Assembly: GCF_009905375.1 (NCBI RefSeq)
Contig: NC_133649.1
Location: forward strand, 221,367,380 to 221,431,379
Reading direction: 5' to 3'
Source: Apium graveolens
Lineage: Eukaryota; Streptophyta; Magnoliopsida; Apiales; Apiaceae
DNA length: 64,000 bases
The notes beneath the pieces were generated by a model, which searched no databases, was not told the DNA's origin, and worked only from the letters and a program-made list of their open reading frames with translations. Shown here piece after piece: positions 1-10,804 of this stretch (position 1 is the first letter of the stretch; each line of letters begins with the position of its first letter). The position numbers and the translations under genes were made by a program.

Positions 1-527
1 TCACCAATTATGAGCTCAAAGGGGTGATCCTTTGTCCATTTTCTTTGTTGAGGTAGATTAGCTTTAGATGAAGAGCCCTCATTGTTGTCTTGATGTGCAA
101 CTGAGTTTTGATTATTAGAAACTCCCCCTGAGTTTATGGATCTTTGATTTGAGAAAGGGGAACTTTCTGTAAGTGATCTATTCTGACTTTCAGCTTCTTT
201 TGATGACCCGACGGATGGTGCATTTTGAGTTCCGATGGATGAAGCTGATTGTCTCCCGACGGATAAAGCAGATTGTCTCCTGACGGATGAAGCATTTTGC
301 AACTCGACAGATGTTGAATTTTATGCTTCATTAGTAGTAGATTTTTCTGCAATATCCTTTGTCATTGTTTTCTGATCACTTTCATCATCACTATCATCAC
401 CAACCATCTCCATATTATCAAATTTGAGACTTTCATGAGAATCTTCATCTTGCAGTCCTTCAATCTTTTTATCATCAAACACAACATGTATTGATTCCAT
501 AACAATATTGGTTCTAATATTGTAGAC
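1..527 (-). pseudogene. Copia pol fragment (linker after integrase), left half of split element
   Basis: On the minus strand, reading down from 527, the translation matches the segment that follows the integrase in Copia polyproteins (V-M-E-S-I-H-V-V-F-D-D-K-K-I). It continues as a low-complexity Ser/Asp-rich linker with repeated codons over the DNA motif CCGACGGATGA (about 205-315). The same reading, VYNIRT, continues the integrase end encoded on the minus strand just right of 15321, so the two are one gene split by the insertion at 528-15320. At least one in-frame stop is present. RT and RNase H should lie left of the window. Confidence 0.75.
523..527. repeat. target site duplication TAGAC, left copy
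   Basis: TAGAC stands directly before the LTR start TGTTAG at 528 and is repeated at 15321-15325 directly after the LTR end CTAACA. The flanking Copia reading frame joins across this 5-bp repeat, so it marks the insertion of the whole 528-15320 block. Confidence 0.85.
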
Positions 528-1110
528 TGTTAGATATATTTGATAATGTCATGGCTAATATGTTTTATGTTTAGATTTCAGATCTTATTTGAACAGAACA
601 AATCAGTACTTAACTGATCAGTACTTATACTGGAAGTCAGAACTTAAGGGATATCAGTACTTATGTTATCAGGAGATAGATATCAGAACTTAAGTGCTGA
701 AGGACGATCAGATAAAGACAGTAGCTGATTAAAGTTAAGAAGATCAAGATAAACATAAGAAGAGATATGCATGAAGAAGGAATTCCGTGAAGAATGGAAT
801 ACTTGGAATAGAAGATATCTGATTGATATATTTTAGGAAGCAGAATTATATTCTATATCAATTAGCGATTATCTTGTAACTGTGTAGTATATAAACACAG
901 ACATAGGGTTTACACTATAAGTGTTATCATTATCGAGAATATTATTTACTATAACCCTAGAAGCTCTCGTGATATTTGTTCATCACTGAGAGATAACAGT
1001 TCCAGATTGTAACAGAGTTTATTGATTAAATAAAGTTTGTTTTCTGTTACATAAGTTCTTGAAGTTTAATTTGATTGTAATAAACACTGTATTCACCCCC
1101 TCTACAGTGA
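528..1110 (+). repeat. LTR1 of the composite Copia (3' end truncated)
   Basis: Begins TGTTAGATAT and matches LTR3 (14723-15320) nearly base for base up to CTCTACAGTGA. The last 15 bases of LTR3, ending CTAACA, and any primer site are missing here; at 1111 the sequence switches to antisense coding DNA. A TATA box (TATATAAAC, 888-896) and an AATAAA-type signal near 1030 mark the probable start and end of the R region. Confidence 0.9.
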
Positions 1111-1205
1111 CTGGCCTCTGTGCCCTCTGTTTCTTGTACTTCCTTGTTGATTTGGATTCCTTGGGAGTTTCAGGAACCGTCATACGTCTAAGCCTCTTGA
1201 GAAGT
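1111..1205 (-). repeat. 95-bp duplicated segment next to LTR1
   Basis: This stretch is the same as 1411-1505 and is the reverse complement of about 11950-12044. It encodes the basic patch containing KRLRRMTVPETP on the minus strand. The reading frame jumps back to this segment after VVPEILL, repeats it, and then runs into the LTR. It looks like the scar of a second template switch. Confidence 0.85.
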
Positions 1206-2650
1206 ATTTCAGGCACAACCAAGTTCTGAATATCAATTTCAGCACTTGTGCCTGGATCAACAAGAGACATAGAAGGTGAATTAGCCTTGTCAGATACAGG
1301 TTCCTGAGATGGAGTTGATGGAGAAGAAGTGACTGGAGCAAATTCCTTGTCTTGTGAGATCAGAGATTCCTGATCCCCTTCCTTAGCTGCTTCCTCCTCA
1401 TCATCTGAAACTGGCCTCTGTGCCCTCTGTTTCTTGTACTTCCTTGTTGATTTGGATTCCTTGGGAGTTTCAGGAACCGTCATACGTCTAAGCCTCTTGA
1501 GAAGCCTAGAACCCCCAATTGCAGAATCCTTCTGAGAAGGTGCCTTCTCAGCTTCATCTACCACAGGTTCTGAAGAGGGAATCTGATCCTCAGAATCTGA
1601 TTCATCTCTCAAATTAATCCTCCTCTTCTTCTGAGATGTTTGAGGAACAGTCTTTGTTCTCTTTGGCTTAGAGGATGTAGGCTTCACAGTAGGTGCTGAA
1701 GAAGAAGGTTGAGCAGTCTGTGAAGTGGAGAGATAGGATTTGAGATAAGTTCTGAGGGTAGGTTGAGTAGAATGAGAGGTAGGGACTGAGGTTGATGGAT
1801 TTTGGTTATGGTGAGTTGGTTGAACATTTGAGTAAACAGATTTGTAAGTAGCAGGATCAGCATTTACCAGAATCTGTTTCACAGACTGAGGAATCTGTAA
1901 TTGTCTCACCATTGATTTCTTTGTGTCAGCATTTATCAGGTCGTTAAAGTACCTTTTTGCAACCTTAAAAGGTGGGGTTTGAGTGCTGACTAACTGGGGT
2001 TCAGCAGTACAATACGTATAAATAAGTTGACAGAATCTAGCAAAATAAACAACATCTCGATCCTCTGTCATCCTATCCCCAATAAAACCAATTATTCCAG
2101 TTGCAAAATCAAAATGAGTTTGATGGATAATAGCATACCCGATGTGCTGACTCAGAATTGGGATGGCATCAAAATTTGAACACTTGTTGCCAAAAGCCTT
2201 GGTGATGCAATCGAAGAAGAAACTCCATTCTCTTCTGATATTAGCCCGTTTCAACTGTCCAAGTTTCGTCAGACTCTTTTCATATCCCAAATCAGTCATT
2301 AACCCCCGAAGTTCTGATTCCTCTGGTGTAGAGAAGGTACAATCTTCTGGAAGATGTAATGCTCTTCGTACTGTACCAGGAGTGACTACATAGGAAGAAT
2401 CACCCACTTGGAAGATAATACTGGGAGTTCCTCGTTTACCACCATCATCATAAACTTCAGTCCTCCATAACCGCAGAACTTGTTGACTTGAAAATAATTC
2501 AGGCTGAGTTAAGGCGTACCCAACCTCACTATGTGCAAGAAGATCTTGCACAAAATGCAATTCAGATGGAGCTTCAGCATGATCAAGAATTGCAGCATAG
2601 TTGTTTGGAACAAACTTTGCTCCATCAATGATTAAATCCTTTGGTGCCAT
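1111..2650 (-). pseudogene. N-terminal part of the Sirevirus-like extra 3' protein (inverted copy)
   Basis: Reads from ATG at 2650 (MAPKDLIIDGAKF) for about 510 codons and then runs into LTR1, stopping near 1019. The first 230 residues form a globular-looking domain with W, F and Y residues (FVQDLLAHSEVGYALTQPE, LWRTEVYDDGG). They are followed by a Ser/Thr/Pro-rich segment and basic patches (KPKRTKTVPQTSQKKRR). The segment KRLRRMTVPETP through AQRPV occurs twice. Unlike the plus-strand copy at 10805, this copy is open: CGA codons at 2432-2434 and 2057-2059 stand where the other copy has TGA. No biochemical role is known to me. Genes in this place have been called env-like, but I see no signal peptide or membrane segment. 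Confidence 0.75.
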
Positions 2651-3312
2651 GTGAAAAAATATTGAAATTCAAGTGTGCCTGTTAGGTGTTTGAGATAATG
2701 TCTGTATGAAAAACCAACGTGAGAAAGAATGAGAAAGAGAGTAAAAGTAAGAAGAGAGATAAAGTATAAAGAAAATAAAAGATTAAAGAAATCTTCTCTC
2801 TGTTGTTCTTATACTCTGAAAAAAAATGTTACCGTTGGACACTTGTCAGACATGCAGTAATAACGGATAGTTACTGGGCTCGAGAAAACAGGAATGATTA
2901 CTTACCCAGTTGCCTTGTTTCAAGGAAAAACCATTTCAGTTATCAAGAGACACAGGTTTAATTCAAAATTGAAACCGTTAGTACTGATTGAATTGTTTTT
3001 CACTGCAACATTAATATTCTGAAAATGAATCATGTTAAAAATGACCGAGATAATTTCGATGAATAAGTGCTGATAAAGAATCAGAACTTAAAAAAACAAA
3101 ATTTAAAAGGTCATCAGAATATCAAGCAGGATCTAACAACACAAGATAAAATAACTCAGAGACAAAATCTTGAAGTAAAAACAGTTTTCATTAATATATC
3201 AAGTCAATACATATATGAAATAGAGATTACATCAATACAAGATTTGCCCTAAGCTTCTAATCCTAATGTCAACAGCTTTAGTCCTAGCTAAGAAGCCTGA
3301 CAAAGCTGAGGA
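1206..3312 (-). repeat. inverted copy of 10143-12249
   Basis: Position x here pairs with about 13455 minus x on the plus strand: the ATG at 2650 pairs with the ATG at 10805. The copy carries the promoter-side noncoding DNA (2651-3312) and the first part of the extra 3' gene. At about 3306-3320 it joins the direct copy of the gene's end through the short shared sequence GATGAAGAAA/GAGGAAGAAGAAA, which suggests a fold-back template switch. Confidence 0.9.
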
Positions 3313-4261
3313 TGAAGAAATTACTGATGGAAAAGATAATCTTGCTCTGACTTCAAGAAAAGTTCTTAAAACAACCTCTGACATGGCTCAAGTTGTTCAG
3401 AGTCAAGAAATTGTAAGTTCTGATATTCAAACGAAGCAAGTAACCTCTGACAGTGCTCAAGTTAACTTGATATCAGAAAATAAATCTAAAACACTCCTAC
3501 CAGGATTCACTAAAGCAAAACAGACTCAATCTTTGAAGACTACTTCAAGTAGTTTTGAAGCAAGAGTAGTTACTGGAAAGGAAGCTAAAGATAAAACTGG
3601 ATTGGGAAGTGCTGATGAAAGAAGAGTACACAACACTACCGATGATCCAACTTCCTTGAGTGAACCAGGTATTGGAGCAACTCCTGAGAGATTGAATCAA
3701 CTAGGATCTGTACAGATGGTTTACCATACCTACTTGAAAGAATACATTATGTTGTATTTCATGACAGATGGTAGGGTTTATCATATAAGACAAAATGTTA
3801 TTCCTTTGAAGTATTTTGAAGAATTGGAGCATGTACTTTTCTTACTTCAAGTGGATAACAGAATAACAGAGACTGCTGCAAACTACTTAAAAGAACAGAT
3901 TCAGAGACAGAAAAGACTTTATTCTGTTAAGTCTGACAGCAGATATGTTCCAAAGTACAGAGATCACAATGGTGATATTGTTGATATGAAGCCTAATACT
4001 GCACAGATCAGAACATATCTTGGTATTAAGGGGCTTGAATTCAATCTAGAGTCTAACAAAGCTTATGTCATAAGACTAGATCGGGAGTTGAGAAAAGCAA
4101 AGATTAATGATCTCAGAGCTGCAATATTTCAAACTGGTGAAGATACTGCAGAGCTTAAAGATGTCAAACGGAGAATGATTGATGAACTCAGATATCCTGA
4201 GAAATGTTTGTTGAAGAATTATCTCAGAACAACTCCTGACATCAGAGAGATCAGAAAATGA
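3266..4261 (+). pseudogene. chimeric ORF: antisense leader fused to C-terminus of the extra 3' protein
   Basis: Opens with an ATG whose first roughly 15 codons come from the inverted noncoding DNA, then continues in frame with the last 316 residues of the extra 3' protein (EEITDGKDNLAL to RTTPDIREIRK). It parallels 13567-14515 at an offset of 10254 bases with few differences (for example RYPEKC here, RYAEKC there). The C-terminal 180 residues contain a conserved-looking block (QMVYHTYLKEYIMLYFMTDG). The open frame is an accident of the rearrangement; I would not expect a functional product. Confidence 0.7.
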
Positions 4262-4468
4262 TGAAGCCAAGTCGAAGATCTACAACTGCTTAAATTCTGA
4301 TATTTATACAGATTGAAGTTGTTATCAGAAGTTGAATTGGTAAAAACTTTAAGGACTGTAAGTTGTAGTTATCTTGTCTATTTCTCATGCATTTGTACTT
4401 AATGTTTTTGACATCATCAAATATCTGTTAAACTTGTATATTTTGCTAATTTACAAGTTGGGGGAGAT
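4262..4468 (+). other. 3' noncoding DNA and polypurine tract before LTR2
   Basis: Matches 14516-14722. It ends in the polypurine tract TTGGGGGAGAT (4459-4468) directly before TGTTAG, so LTR2 stands in a genuine 3' LTR context. Confidence 0.85.
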
Positions 4469-5022
4469 TGTTAGATATATTTGATAATGTCATGGCTAAT
4501 ATGTTTTATGTTTAGATTTCAGATCTTATTTGAACAGAACAAATCAGTACTTAACTGATCAGTACTTATACTGGAAGTCAGAACTTAAGGGATATCAGTA
4601 CTTATGTTATCAGGAGATAGATATCAGAACTTAAGTGCTGAAGGACGATCAGATAAGGACAGTAGCTGATTAAAGTTAAGAAGATCAAGATAAACATAAG
4701 AAGAGATATGCATGAAGAAGGAATTCCGTGAAGAATGGAATACTTGGAATAGAAGATATCTGATTGATATATTTTAGGAAGCAGAATTATATTCCATATC
4801 AATTAGCGATTATCTTGTAACTGTGTAGTATATAAACACAGACATAGGGTTTACACTATAAGTGTTATCATTATCGAGAATATTATTTACTATAACCCTA
4901 GTAGCTCTCGTGATATTTTGTTCATCACTGAGAGATAACAGTTCCAGATTGTAACAGAGTTTATTGATTAAATAAAGTTTGTTTTCTGTTACATAAGTTC
5001 TTGAAGTTTGATTTGATTGTAA
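4469..5022 (+). repeat. LTR2 of the composite Copia (3' end truncated)
   Basis: Begins TGTTAGATAT after a polypurine tract and follows LTR3 as far as GATTGTAA. There it jumps to internal sequence beginning CACTGCAAGG. LTR3 has CACTG a few bases further on and the internal donor site (13113) also begins CACTG, so the join is at microhomology. Primer-site sequence is absent. Confidence 0.88.
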
Positions 5023-5152
5023 CACTGCAAGGAAAGGATGATGGAAAAGATGACCAAGGAAACTCTGGAATGGGTGGTGGTCATAGTCAAGGTAGAAGGT
5101 TTACATCAAGACAAGCTAGTCACAGAACAAGTTCTGATACTGGGAAAAGAAT
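5023..5152 (+). repeat. 130-bp piece of the extra 3' gene placed before pol
   Basis: Same as 13113-13242 (offset 8090) up to GGGAAAAGAAT, then switches to pol. It occupies the place where primer site, gag and protease should be. Confidence 0.85.
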
Positions 5153-8100
5153 CTGCTATCAGACTTTGTGGAGAAAGCTGGCCCAAGTGTTTCTTATGGA
5201 GATGGCAACATTGGAAAAACTTTGGGATATGGCAATATCAATCTTGGGAATGTCATTATTAAAGATGTAGCTCTGGTCTCAGGACTTAAACACAACTTAC
5301 TGAGTATAAGTCAAATCTGTGACAGAGGTTATCATGTTGATTTCTTTGCAGAACATTGTGAAATAGTTAGTAAATCTAAAGGAAAAATTGTTCTGAAGGG
5401 ATTCAGGCGTGGTAACATTTATGAAGCTAAGCTTTCAACAAGTTCTGATGGTTCTGCAATCTGTTTAGTGAGTAGAGCCTCAACTGAAGAAAGCTGGAAT
5501 TGGCACAAGAAACTCTCTCATTTAAACTTCAACAAGATAAATGAACTGATCAAGAAAGATCTTGTGAGAGGACTGCCAAAATCAGTGTTTGTTCCTGATG
5601 GTCTTTGTGACTCATGTCAGAAGGCTAAACAAAGAAAATCTTCGTTCAAGAGCAAGACTGAATCATCAATTCTTGAGCCTTATTATCTGCTTCATGTTGA
5701 TCTATTTGGTCCAGTGAATGTCATGTCTATTGCAAAGAAGAAATATGCGTTGGTCATAGTAGATGAGTTCACCAGATACACATGGGTGTATTTCTTGCAC
5801 ACAAAAAGTGAAACTGCATCTATCCTGATTGATCATGTCAAACATCTGGATAAATTGATCAAAGATTCTGTGAAAATTTTGAGGAGTGATAATGGCACTG
5901 AATTCAAGAATTTGATAATGGAAGAGTTCTGCAAAAATCATGGAATAAAGCAGGAATTTTCTGCTCCTGGAACTCCACAGCAAAATGGAGTTGTTGAAAG
6001 GAAGAATAGAACTCTAATTGAAGCTGCACGAACAATGCTTGAAGAAGCAAAGCTTCCAACCTATTTTTGGGCTGAAGCTGTGCAGACTGCTTGTTTTACT
6101 CAAAATGCAACACTCATTAACAAGCATGGAAAAACACCATATGAGATGGTGAAGAACAAGAAGCCAAATCTCAAATACTTTCATGTATTTGGATGTAAGT
6201 GTTTTGTTCTCAAGACTCATCCTGAACAGCTATCCAAGTTTGATCTAAAAGCTGATGAGGGAATCTTTGTGGGATATCCACTTTCTACAAAAGCCTTCAG
6301 AGTCTATAATTTGAGAACAAAAGTGGTCATGGAATCTATCAATGTCTCTTTTGATGACAAGAAGATCACTGGACTTGAAGATTGCATTGATCATGATCAG
6401 CTGAGATTTGAAAATGAAGATTCATATTCTGATACCTCAAGTCCTGACAGTCTAAGTCCTGATACTGTAAATTCTGATGGATTAAACTCTGATGTTATTG
6501 AAACTGTGGTGACTACGTCAAAGGAAGATGCACCAATGCAGGGGGAGCATACTCAAGATATTATCACATCTCAAGAAGCATCAGAACATACATCTGGCTC
6601 TTCAAATTTAGATTCGTCAAGTTCTGATAAGCCAAGTACTGACAGTACTGAAAATCTAAATACTGAAGGATCCAACTCAGAGAGCATAGTTTCAGGGGGA
6701 GCATTAGAAAATGAAACCGAAGACAGCATGAATCATGGGGGAGCATCCAGTTCTAGAGAAAATCTTCCATCTGCAAGGAAGTGGACAAAATCACATACAC
6801 CTGATTTGATAATTGGAAATCCTGAGGCAGGTGTCAGAACTAGAACAGGTACTTCGAATGAATGTCTTTACAATTCTTTTCTCTCTCAGTCTGAGCCAAA
6901 GAAAGTGGAAGAAGCTCTTCAAGATGCTGATTGGGTGCAAGCAATGCAAGAAGAGTTGAATGAATTTGAAAGAAACAAAGTCTGGACCTTAGTGCCAAGA
7001 CCCAAGAATAGATCGGTTGTTGGTACAAAGTGGGTATTCAGAAACAAAACTGACAGTGATGGCATAATTGTAAGGAACAAAGCAAGGCTGGTTGCAAAAG
7101 GATATTCTCAACAGGAGGGAATTGACTATGATGAAACATTTGCTCCAGTTGCTAGGTTAGAAGCCATAAGGATATTCATGGCTTATGCTGCTCACAAAAA
7201 GTTTACTGTCTTTCAAATGGATGTGAAAAGTGCTTTTCTCAATGGAGAATTGGAAGAGGAAGTATATGTTGAACAACCTCCAGGCTTTGTAGATTCCAAA
7301 CATCCAGATTATGTCTACAGGCTTGATAAAGCACTTTATGGACTTAAGCAAGCTCCTAGAGCATGGTATGAGACTTTAGCTCAGTTTCTTCTGGAAAGTG
7401 GATTCAACAGAGGAACTATTGACAAAACACTGTTCTATCTCAACCATGGCAAGGACTTACTTTTGATCCAGATTTATGTTGATGATATTATTTTTGGGTC
7501 TCCAAATGACAAACTTTGCAAAAAGTTTGCCAACCTAATGCAGTCAAGATATCAGATGAGTATGATGGGAGAACTTAGTTATTTTCTGGGCCTTCAAGTC
7601 AAGCAGAGTGAAGAAGGAACTTTTATTTGTCAATCTAAGTACACCAGAAACTTGCTGAAAAAATTTGGAATGCAAGACTGTTCAAGTGCATCTACTCCCA
7701 TGGCCACTGCAACAAAACTGGATAAGGATACTGGTAATTCAATAGATATTACTGATTACAGAGGTATGATTGGCTCACTTCTCTATCTAACTGCTAGTAG
7801 ACCAGATATCATGTTTGCTACCTGTCTTTGTGCAAGATTTCAAGCAGATCCAAGAGAACCTCACTTAACAGCTGTAAAAAGAATCTTTAAGTATCTTAAA
7901 GGAACAGCTGATCTAGGATTATGGTATCCTAGAGAATCAGATTTTAAATTAATAGGTTACTCAGATGCAGATTTTGCAGGTTGCAAAATTGACAGGAAAA
8001 GCACCAGTGGTAGCTGCCAATTTGTTGGAGGCAGGTTGGTTTCTTGGTATAGCAAGAAACAAAAGTCAATTTCCACATCAACTGCAGAAGCAGAGTATAT

Positions 8101-8431
8101 TGTTGCAGGAAGCTGCTGTGCACAGATTCTCTGGATGAAGAATCAGTTACTGGATTATGGGTTAACATATTTCAAAATCCCTATTTACTGTGATAATCAA
8201 AGTGCTATTGCTATGACAGGTAATCCAGTTCAACACTCTATGACAAAGCACATCAGCATCAGGTACCATTTCATCAGGGAACATGTGGATGAAGGTACAG
8301 TGGAATTGCATTTTGTTCCCACAGATCAACAAGTAGCAGATATCTTCACAAAACCACTGTGTGAAGCTACCTTTATAAAATTGGTAAATGAACTTGGAAT
8401 GATTTCAGGTTCTTTCTCTAAATCTGCTTAA
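5153..8431 (+). CDS. Copia pol: integrase, reverse transcriptase, RNase H (gag and protease lost)
   Basis: Open for about 1090 codons with no internal stop. It begins inside the end of protease ([10 protein letters not shown]), so there is no natural ATG and the DSG active site is lost. Counting from 5168 as codon 1: GAG-pre-integrase with the His2-Cys2 zinc site ([16 protein letters not shown]) at 105-155; integrase catalytic core with D in HVDLFGP (about 178), D in RSDNGTEF (about 240) and E in NGVVERKNR (about 276); an acidic Ser/Asp-rich linker at 410-560; RT with DVKSAFLNG (about 685) and YVDD (about 770); RNase H with SDADFAG (about 932), STAEAEY and DNQSA (about 1009), ending near TKPL. 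An intact frame fits a young insertion. Without gag and protease it could act only in trans. Confidence 0.9.
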   Translation: MLSDFVEKAGPSVSYGDGNIGKTLGYGNINLGNVIIKDVALVSGLKHNLLSISQICDRGYHVDFFAEHCEIVSKSKGKIVLKGFRRGNIYEAKLSTSSDGSAICLVSRASTEESWNWHKKLSHLNFNKINELIKKDLVRGLPKSVFVPDGLCDSCQKAKQRKSSFKSKTESSILEPYYLLHVDLFGPVNVMSIAKKKYALVIVDEFTRYTWVYFLHTKSETASILIDHVKHLDKLIKDSVKILRSDNGTEFKNLIMEEFCKNHGIKQEFSAPGTPQQNGVVERKNRTLIEAARTMLEEAKLPTYFWAEAVQTACFTQNATLINKHGKTPYEMVKNKKPNLKYFHVFGCKCFVLKTHPEQLSKFDLKADEGIFVGYPLSTKAFRVYNLRTKVVMESINVSFDDKKITGLEDCIDHDQLRFENEDSYSDTSSPDSLSPDTVNSDGLNSDVIETVVTTSKEDAPMQGEHTQDIITSQEASEHTSGSSNLDSSSSDKPSTDSTENLNTEGSNSESIVSGGALENETEDSMNHGGASSSRENLPSARKWTKSHTPDLIIGNPEAGVRTRTGTSNECLYNSFLSQSEPKKVEEALQDADWVQAMQEELNEFERNKVWTLVPRPKNRSVVGTKWVFRNKTDSDGIIVRNKARLVAKGYSQQEGIDYDETFAPVARLEAIRIFMAYAAHKKFTVFQMDVKSAFLNGELEEEVYVEQPPGFVDSKHPDYVYRLDKALYGLKQAPRAWYETLAQFLLESGFNRGTIDKTLFYLNHGKDLLLIQIYVDDIIFGSPNDKLCKKFANLMQSRYQMSMMGELSYFLGLQVKQSEEGTFICQSKYTRNLLKKFGMQDCSSASTPMATATKLDKDTGNSIDITDYRGMIGSLLYLTASRPDIMFATCLCARFQADPREPHLTAVKRIFKYLKGTADLGLWYPRESDFKLIGYSDADFAGCKIDRKSTSGSCQFVGGRLVSWYSKKQKSISTSTAEAEYIVAGSCCAQILWMKNQLLDYGLTYFKIPIYCDNQSAIAMTGNPVQHSMTKHISIRYHFIREHVDEGTVELHFVPTDQQVADIFTKPLCEATFIKLVNELGMISGSFSKSA

Positions 8432-9762
8432 ACTTGTTCTATGTTATCAGACTTTATGATCAGTATTTACAGAATTAATCTCTTTGTATATTCTGTGCAT
8501 TAATTGATAAATGTTTTTAAGTACTGATTGTTGTCTGATACATATTTCTAAACTCTGATAAGTGATATGTCTGTTTCAGTAACTATTCTACCCTATGAGG
8601 ATAATTGTGCAAGATACTGACCTACTAGTCTTCAATAAACAAATGATCCCATGAAAGAAGTAATTATTTCTGTGGAAATCTTATGACACAAGCAAATTCT
8701 GATACTTGAGCTTAGTTTAGTTTACTTTATTCATCTTACTACTAAGTCCCAAATTAGAATAATGCTACTCATCTGTTTAAGTTCTGATTCTAGTAAAACT
8801 GTTGAATGTACTAAGTGCTGATAAACCTCACTTATCAAAAGAAAAAGAAAAAGAATCAAAGAATAATATCAGGTACTCCTTTGAGATCTAGAGTAAAAAT
8901 GTGAATGGGACGACCCAAGTGCATTGCTGGTATTAAGTAAATATGCATTAGAAAAGCAAAATATTTTTTCTTGGTGACTTTTCACACTCTATGATTACTG
9001 GAGAAATACTCTGATAATAGCATAAATTCTGATAAGCAGTCGTGACTCACTTACACTGAGAAGCCACTGTAAAATAGAATTTCAAAAGATGCATAAAATT
9101 AGCACAAAAACAGTTGAGGTGGACTCATGCATGAACTCATTTATCAGTAGGTTTCAGGATAATGACAGCTCTTTAGCAAAATTTTAATTATGACTTATTT
9201 CTAAGATGTACTGAAGTAAATCAGACTTTACTCTTTGTCTGTTATTTAGCTTAATGCACACACACATCACTCCATATGAATGATGAAATTTCTGTGGTGG
9301 TCTATGTTATTTTAGATAAACAGTCATTGTGTCACTTTTGCACAAATTCTGAGGACAAATTCTAGTTACACGTTCTGATGATTAAGTTCTGACGTTCATA
9401 ACTAAGAACTTGGATGAGTATTTACTAAGATAGATATTCCTTGTTCGAGTTAAGACATTATGTTCTGATGACTGTTAAGTTCTGGTATAGGTCTAAGTTC
9501 TGATTTTTCAGTCTAACCCTTTACTTGACTTATCTGTGAGTAAAATTTGGTAACAGTCTCAGCTCAATTTCGAAATGTTGAAGTGGAAGATTAATAGTCT
9601 ATGGTTAAAACATAATGGCACTCGTCCTTGAACAGTTCACTCTTGTTACATGTGCACATTCCTTTTCCAATGACTGTTATTCTTTTTCAAAGTCTAGGGA
9701 GACGAGGTAGAATTAATTCTACCTGTCAGCATTAAATATCCTTGCGTCTCTTGGCATTCTCT
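8432..9762 (+). other. noncoding spacer between pol and the small ORF
   Basis: About 1.3 kb of AT-rich DNA. The phrase AGTTCTGAT and relatives (CTGATAA, TCAGTA) recur many times, as they do in the LTRs. I see no ORF, RNA gene or further LTR here. Confidence 0.6.
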
Positions 9763-9773
9763 TGCCTATATAC
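9763..9773 (+). promoter_or_regulatory. possible TATA box for the small ORF
   Basis: CCTATATACAC lies about 70 bases before the ATG at 9838, followed by a C/A-rich leader (CATCACACACAC). This is a plausible plant TATA box and leader inside a retrotransposon, by sequence only. Confidence 0.4.
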
Positions 9774-9837
9774 ACAGCCACTTCACATTAGTCTTTCCAT
9801 CACACACACTTATCCTCCTTCTTCTGTCAAAAACACA

Positions 9838-10113
9838 ATGGTTCGATACAACATGTTTTTGAACACACAAACCTTCACAATGGAGCTCCGTTGTGCCGAG
9901 TGGCAGCAGGAGTGGCATATAACAGCCATTCCTGAGGAGATCTGGGACTCTGTCCCACAGGAGGTGCTGGCTCACCTTCTATTCTTCGAGATGGATTACC
10001 ATCACCATCTGGAGCGCCTAGAGGAGGAAAGGCGGGAAGCTATCCGTCAGCAAGAGCGAATCATACGACTCGCCATCTTGTTTGTCAAAGATAGGAAGAG
10101 GAAGATGACTTAA
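9838..10113 (+). CDS. 91-residue charged, helical protein of unknown function inside the Copia element
   Basis: I chose the ATG at 9838 (MVRYNMFLNTQTF) because the longer frame upstream opens only at a TTG at 9742. The product is 91 residues. The middle is aromatic and acidic (EWQQEWHITAIPEEIWDSVP). The last 40 residues are rich in Glu, Arg, Gln and Leu (MDYHHHLERLEEERREAIRQ), suggesting a single helix or coiled coil, ending in a basic tail KDRKRKMT. There is no signal peptide or membrane segment. It lies between pol and the extra 3' gene, with its own possible TATA box and AT-rich DNA after the stop. The inverted copy at 1206-3312 ends just before this ORF, so it occurs once here. I do not recognise a family. 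Confidence 0.45.
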   Translation: MVRYNMFLNTQTFTMELRCAEWQQEWHITAIPEEIWDSVPQEVLAHLLFFEMDYHHHLERLEEERREAIRQQERIIRLAILFVKDRKRKMT

Positions 10114-10804
10114 TCTCGTCTTCTTCCTGTTCTTTTTCATCCTCAGCTTTGTCAGTCTTCTTAGCTAGGACTAAAGCTGTTGACGTTAGAATTAGAAGCT
10201 TAGGGAAAAATCTTGTACTGATGTAATTTCTATTTCATATATGTATTGACTTGATATATTAATGAAAACTGTTTTTACTTCAAGATTTTGTCTCTGAGTT
10301 ATTTTATCTTGTGTTGTTAGATCCTGCTTGATATTTTGATGACCATTTAAATTTTGTCTTTATTTAAGTTCTGATTCTTTGTCAGCACTTATTCATCGAA
10401 ATTATCTCGGTCATTTTTAACATGATTCATTTTCAGAATATTAATGTTGCAGTGAAAAATAATTCAATCAGTGCTAACGGTTTTAATTTTGAATTAAAAC
10501 TGTGTCTCTTGATAACTGAAATGGTTTTTCCTTGAAACAAGGCAACTGGGTAAGTAATCATTCCTGTTTTCTCGAGCCCAGTAACTATCCGTTATTACTG
10601 CATGTCTGACAGGTGTCCAACGGTAACATTTTTTTTCAGAGTATAAGAACAACAGAGAGAAGATTTCTTTAATCTTTTATTTTCTTTATACTTAATCTCT
10701 CTTCTTACTTTTACTCTCTTTCTCATTCTTTCTCACGTTGGTTTTTCATACAGACATTATCTCAAACACCTATCAGGCACACTTGAATTTCAATATTTTT
10801 TCAC
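10114..10804 (+). other. spacer and leader before the extra 3' gene
   Basis: Noncoding DNA also present in inverted form at 2651-3312. A weak TATA-like GAGTATAAG at about 10639 is followed by a pyrimidine-rich leader (TCTCTCTTCTTACTTTTAC) up to the ATG at 10805, so a separate or spliced transcript for this gene is possible. Confidence 0.45.

Noticed and set aside
3266..4261. A real host gene for the 331-codon ORF
   Set aside because: It is the fused end of the element's extra 3' gene; the first codons are antisense noncoding DNA from the inverted copy.
528..4468. LTR1 to LTR2 as an independent small element
   Set aside because: No target duplication flanks it, it lacks a primer site, and the TAGAC duplication encloses the whole 528-15320 block.
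9742..9837. N-terminal extension of the small ORF with a hydrophobic, signal-like start
   Set aside because: The frame opens only at TTG; ATG 9838 lies after the leader and TATA box.
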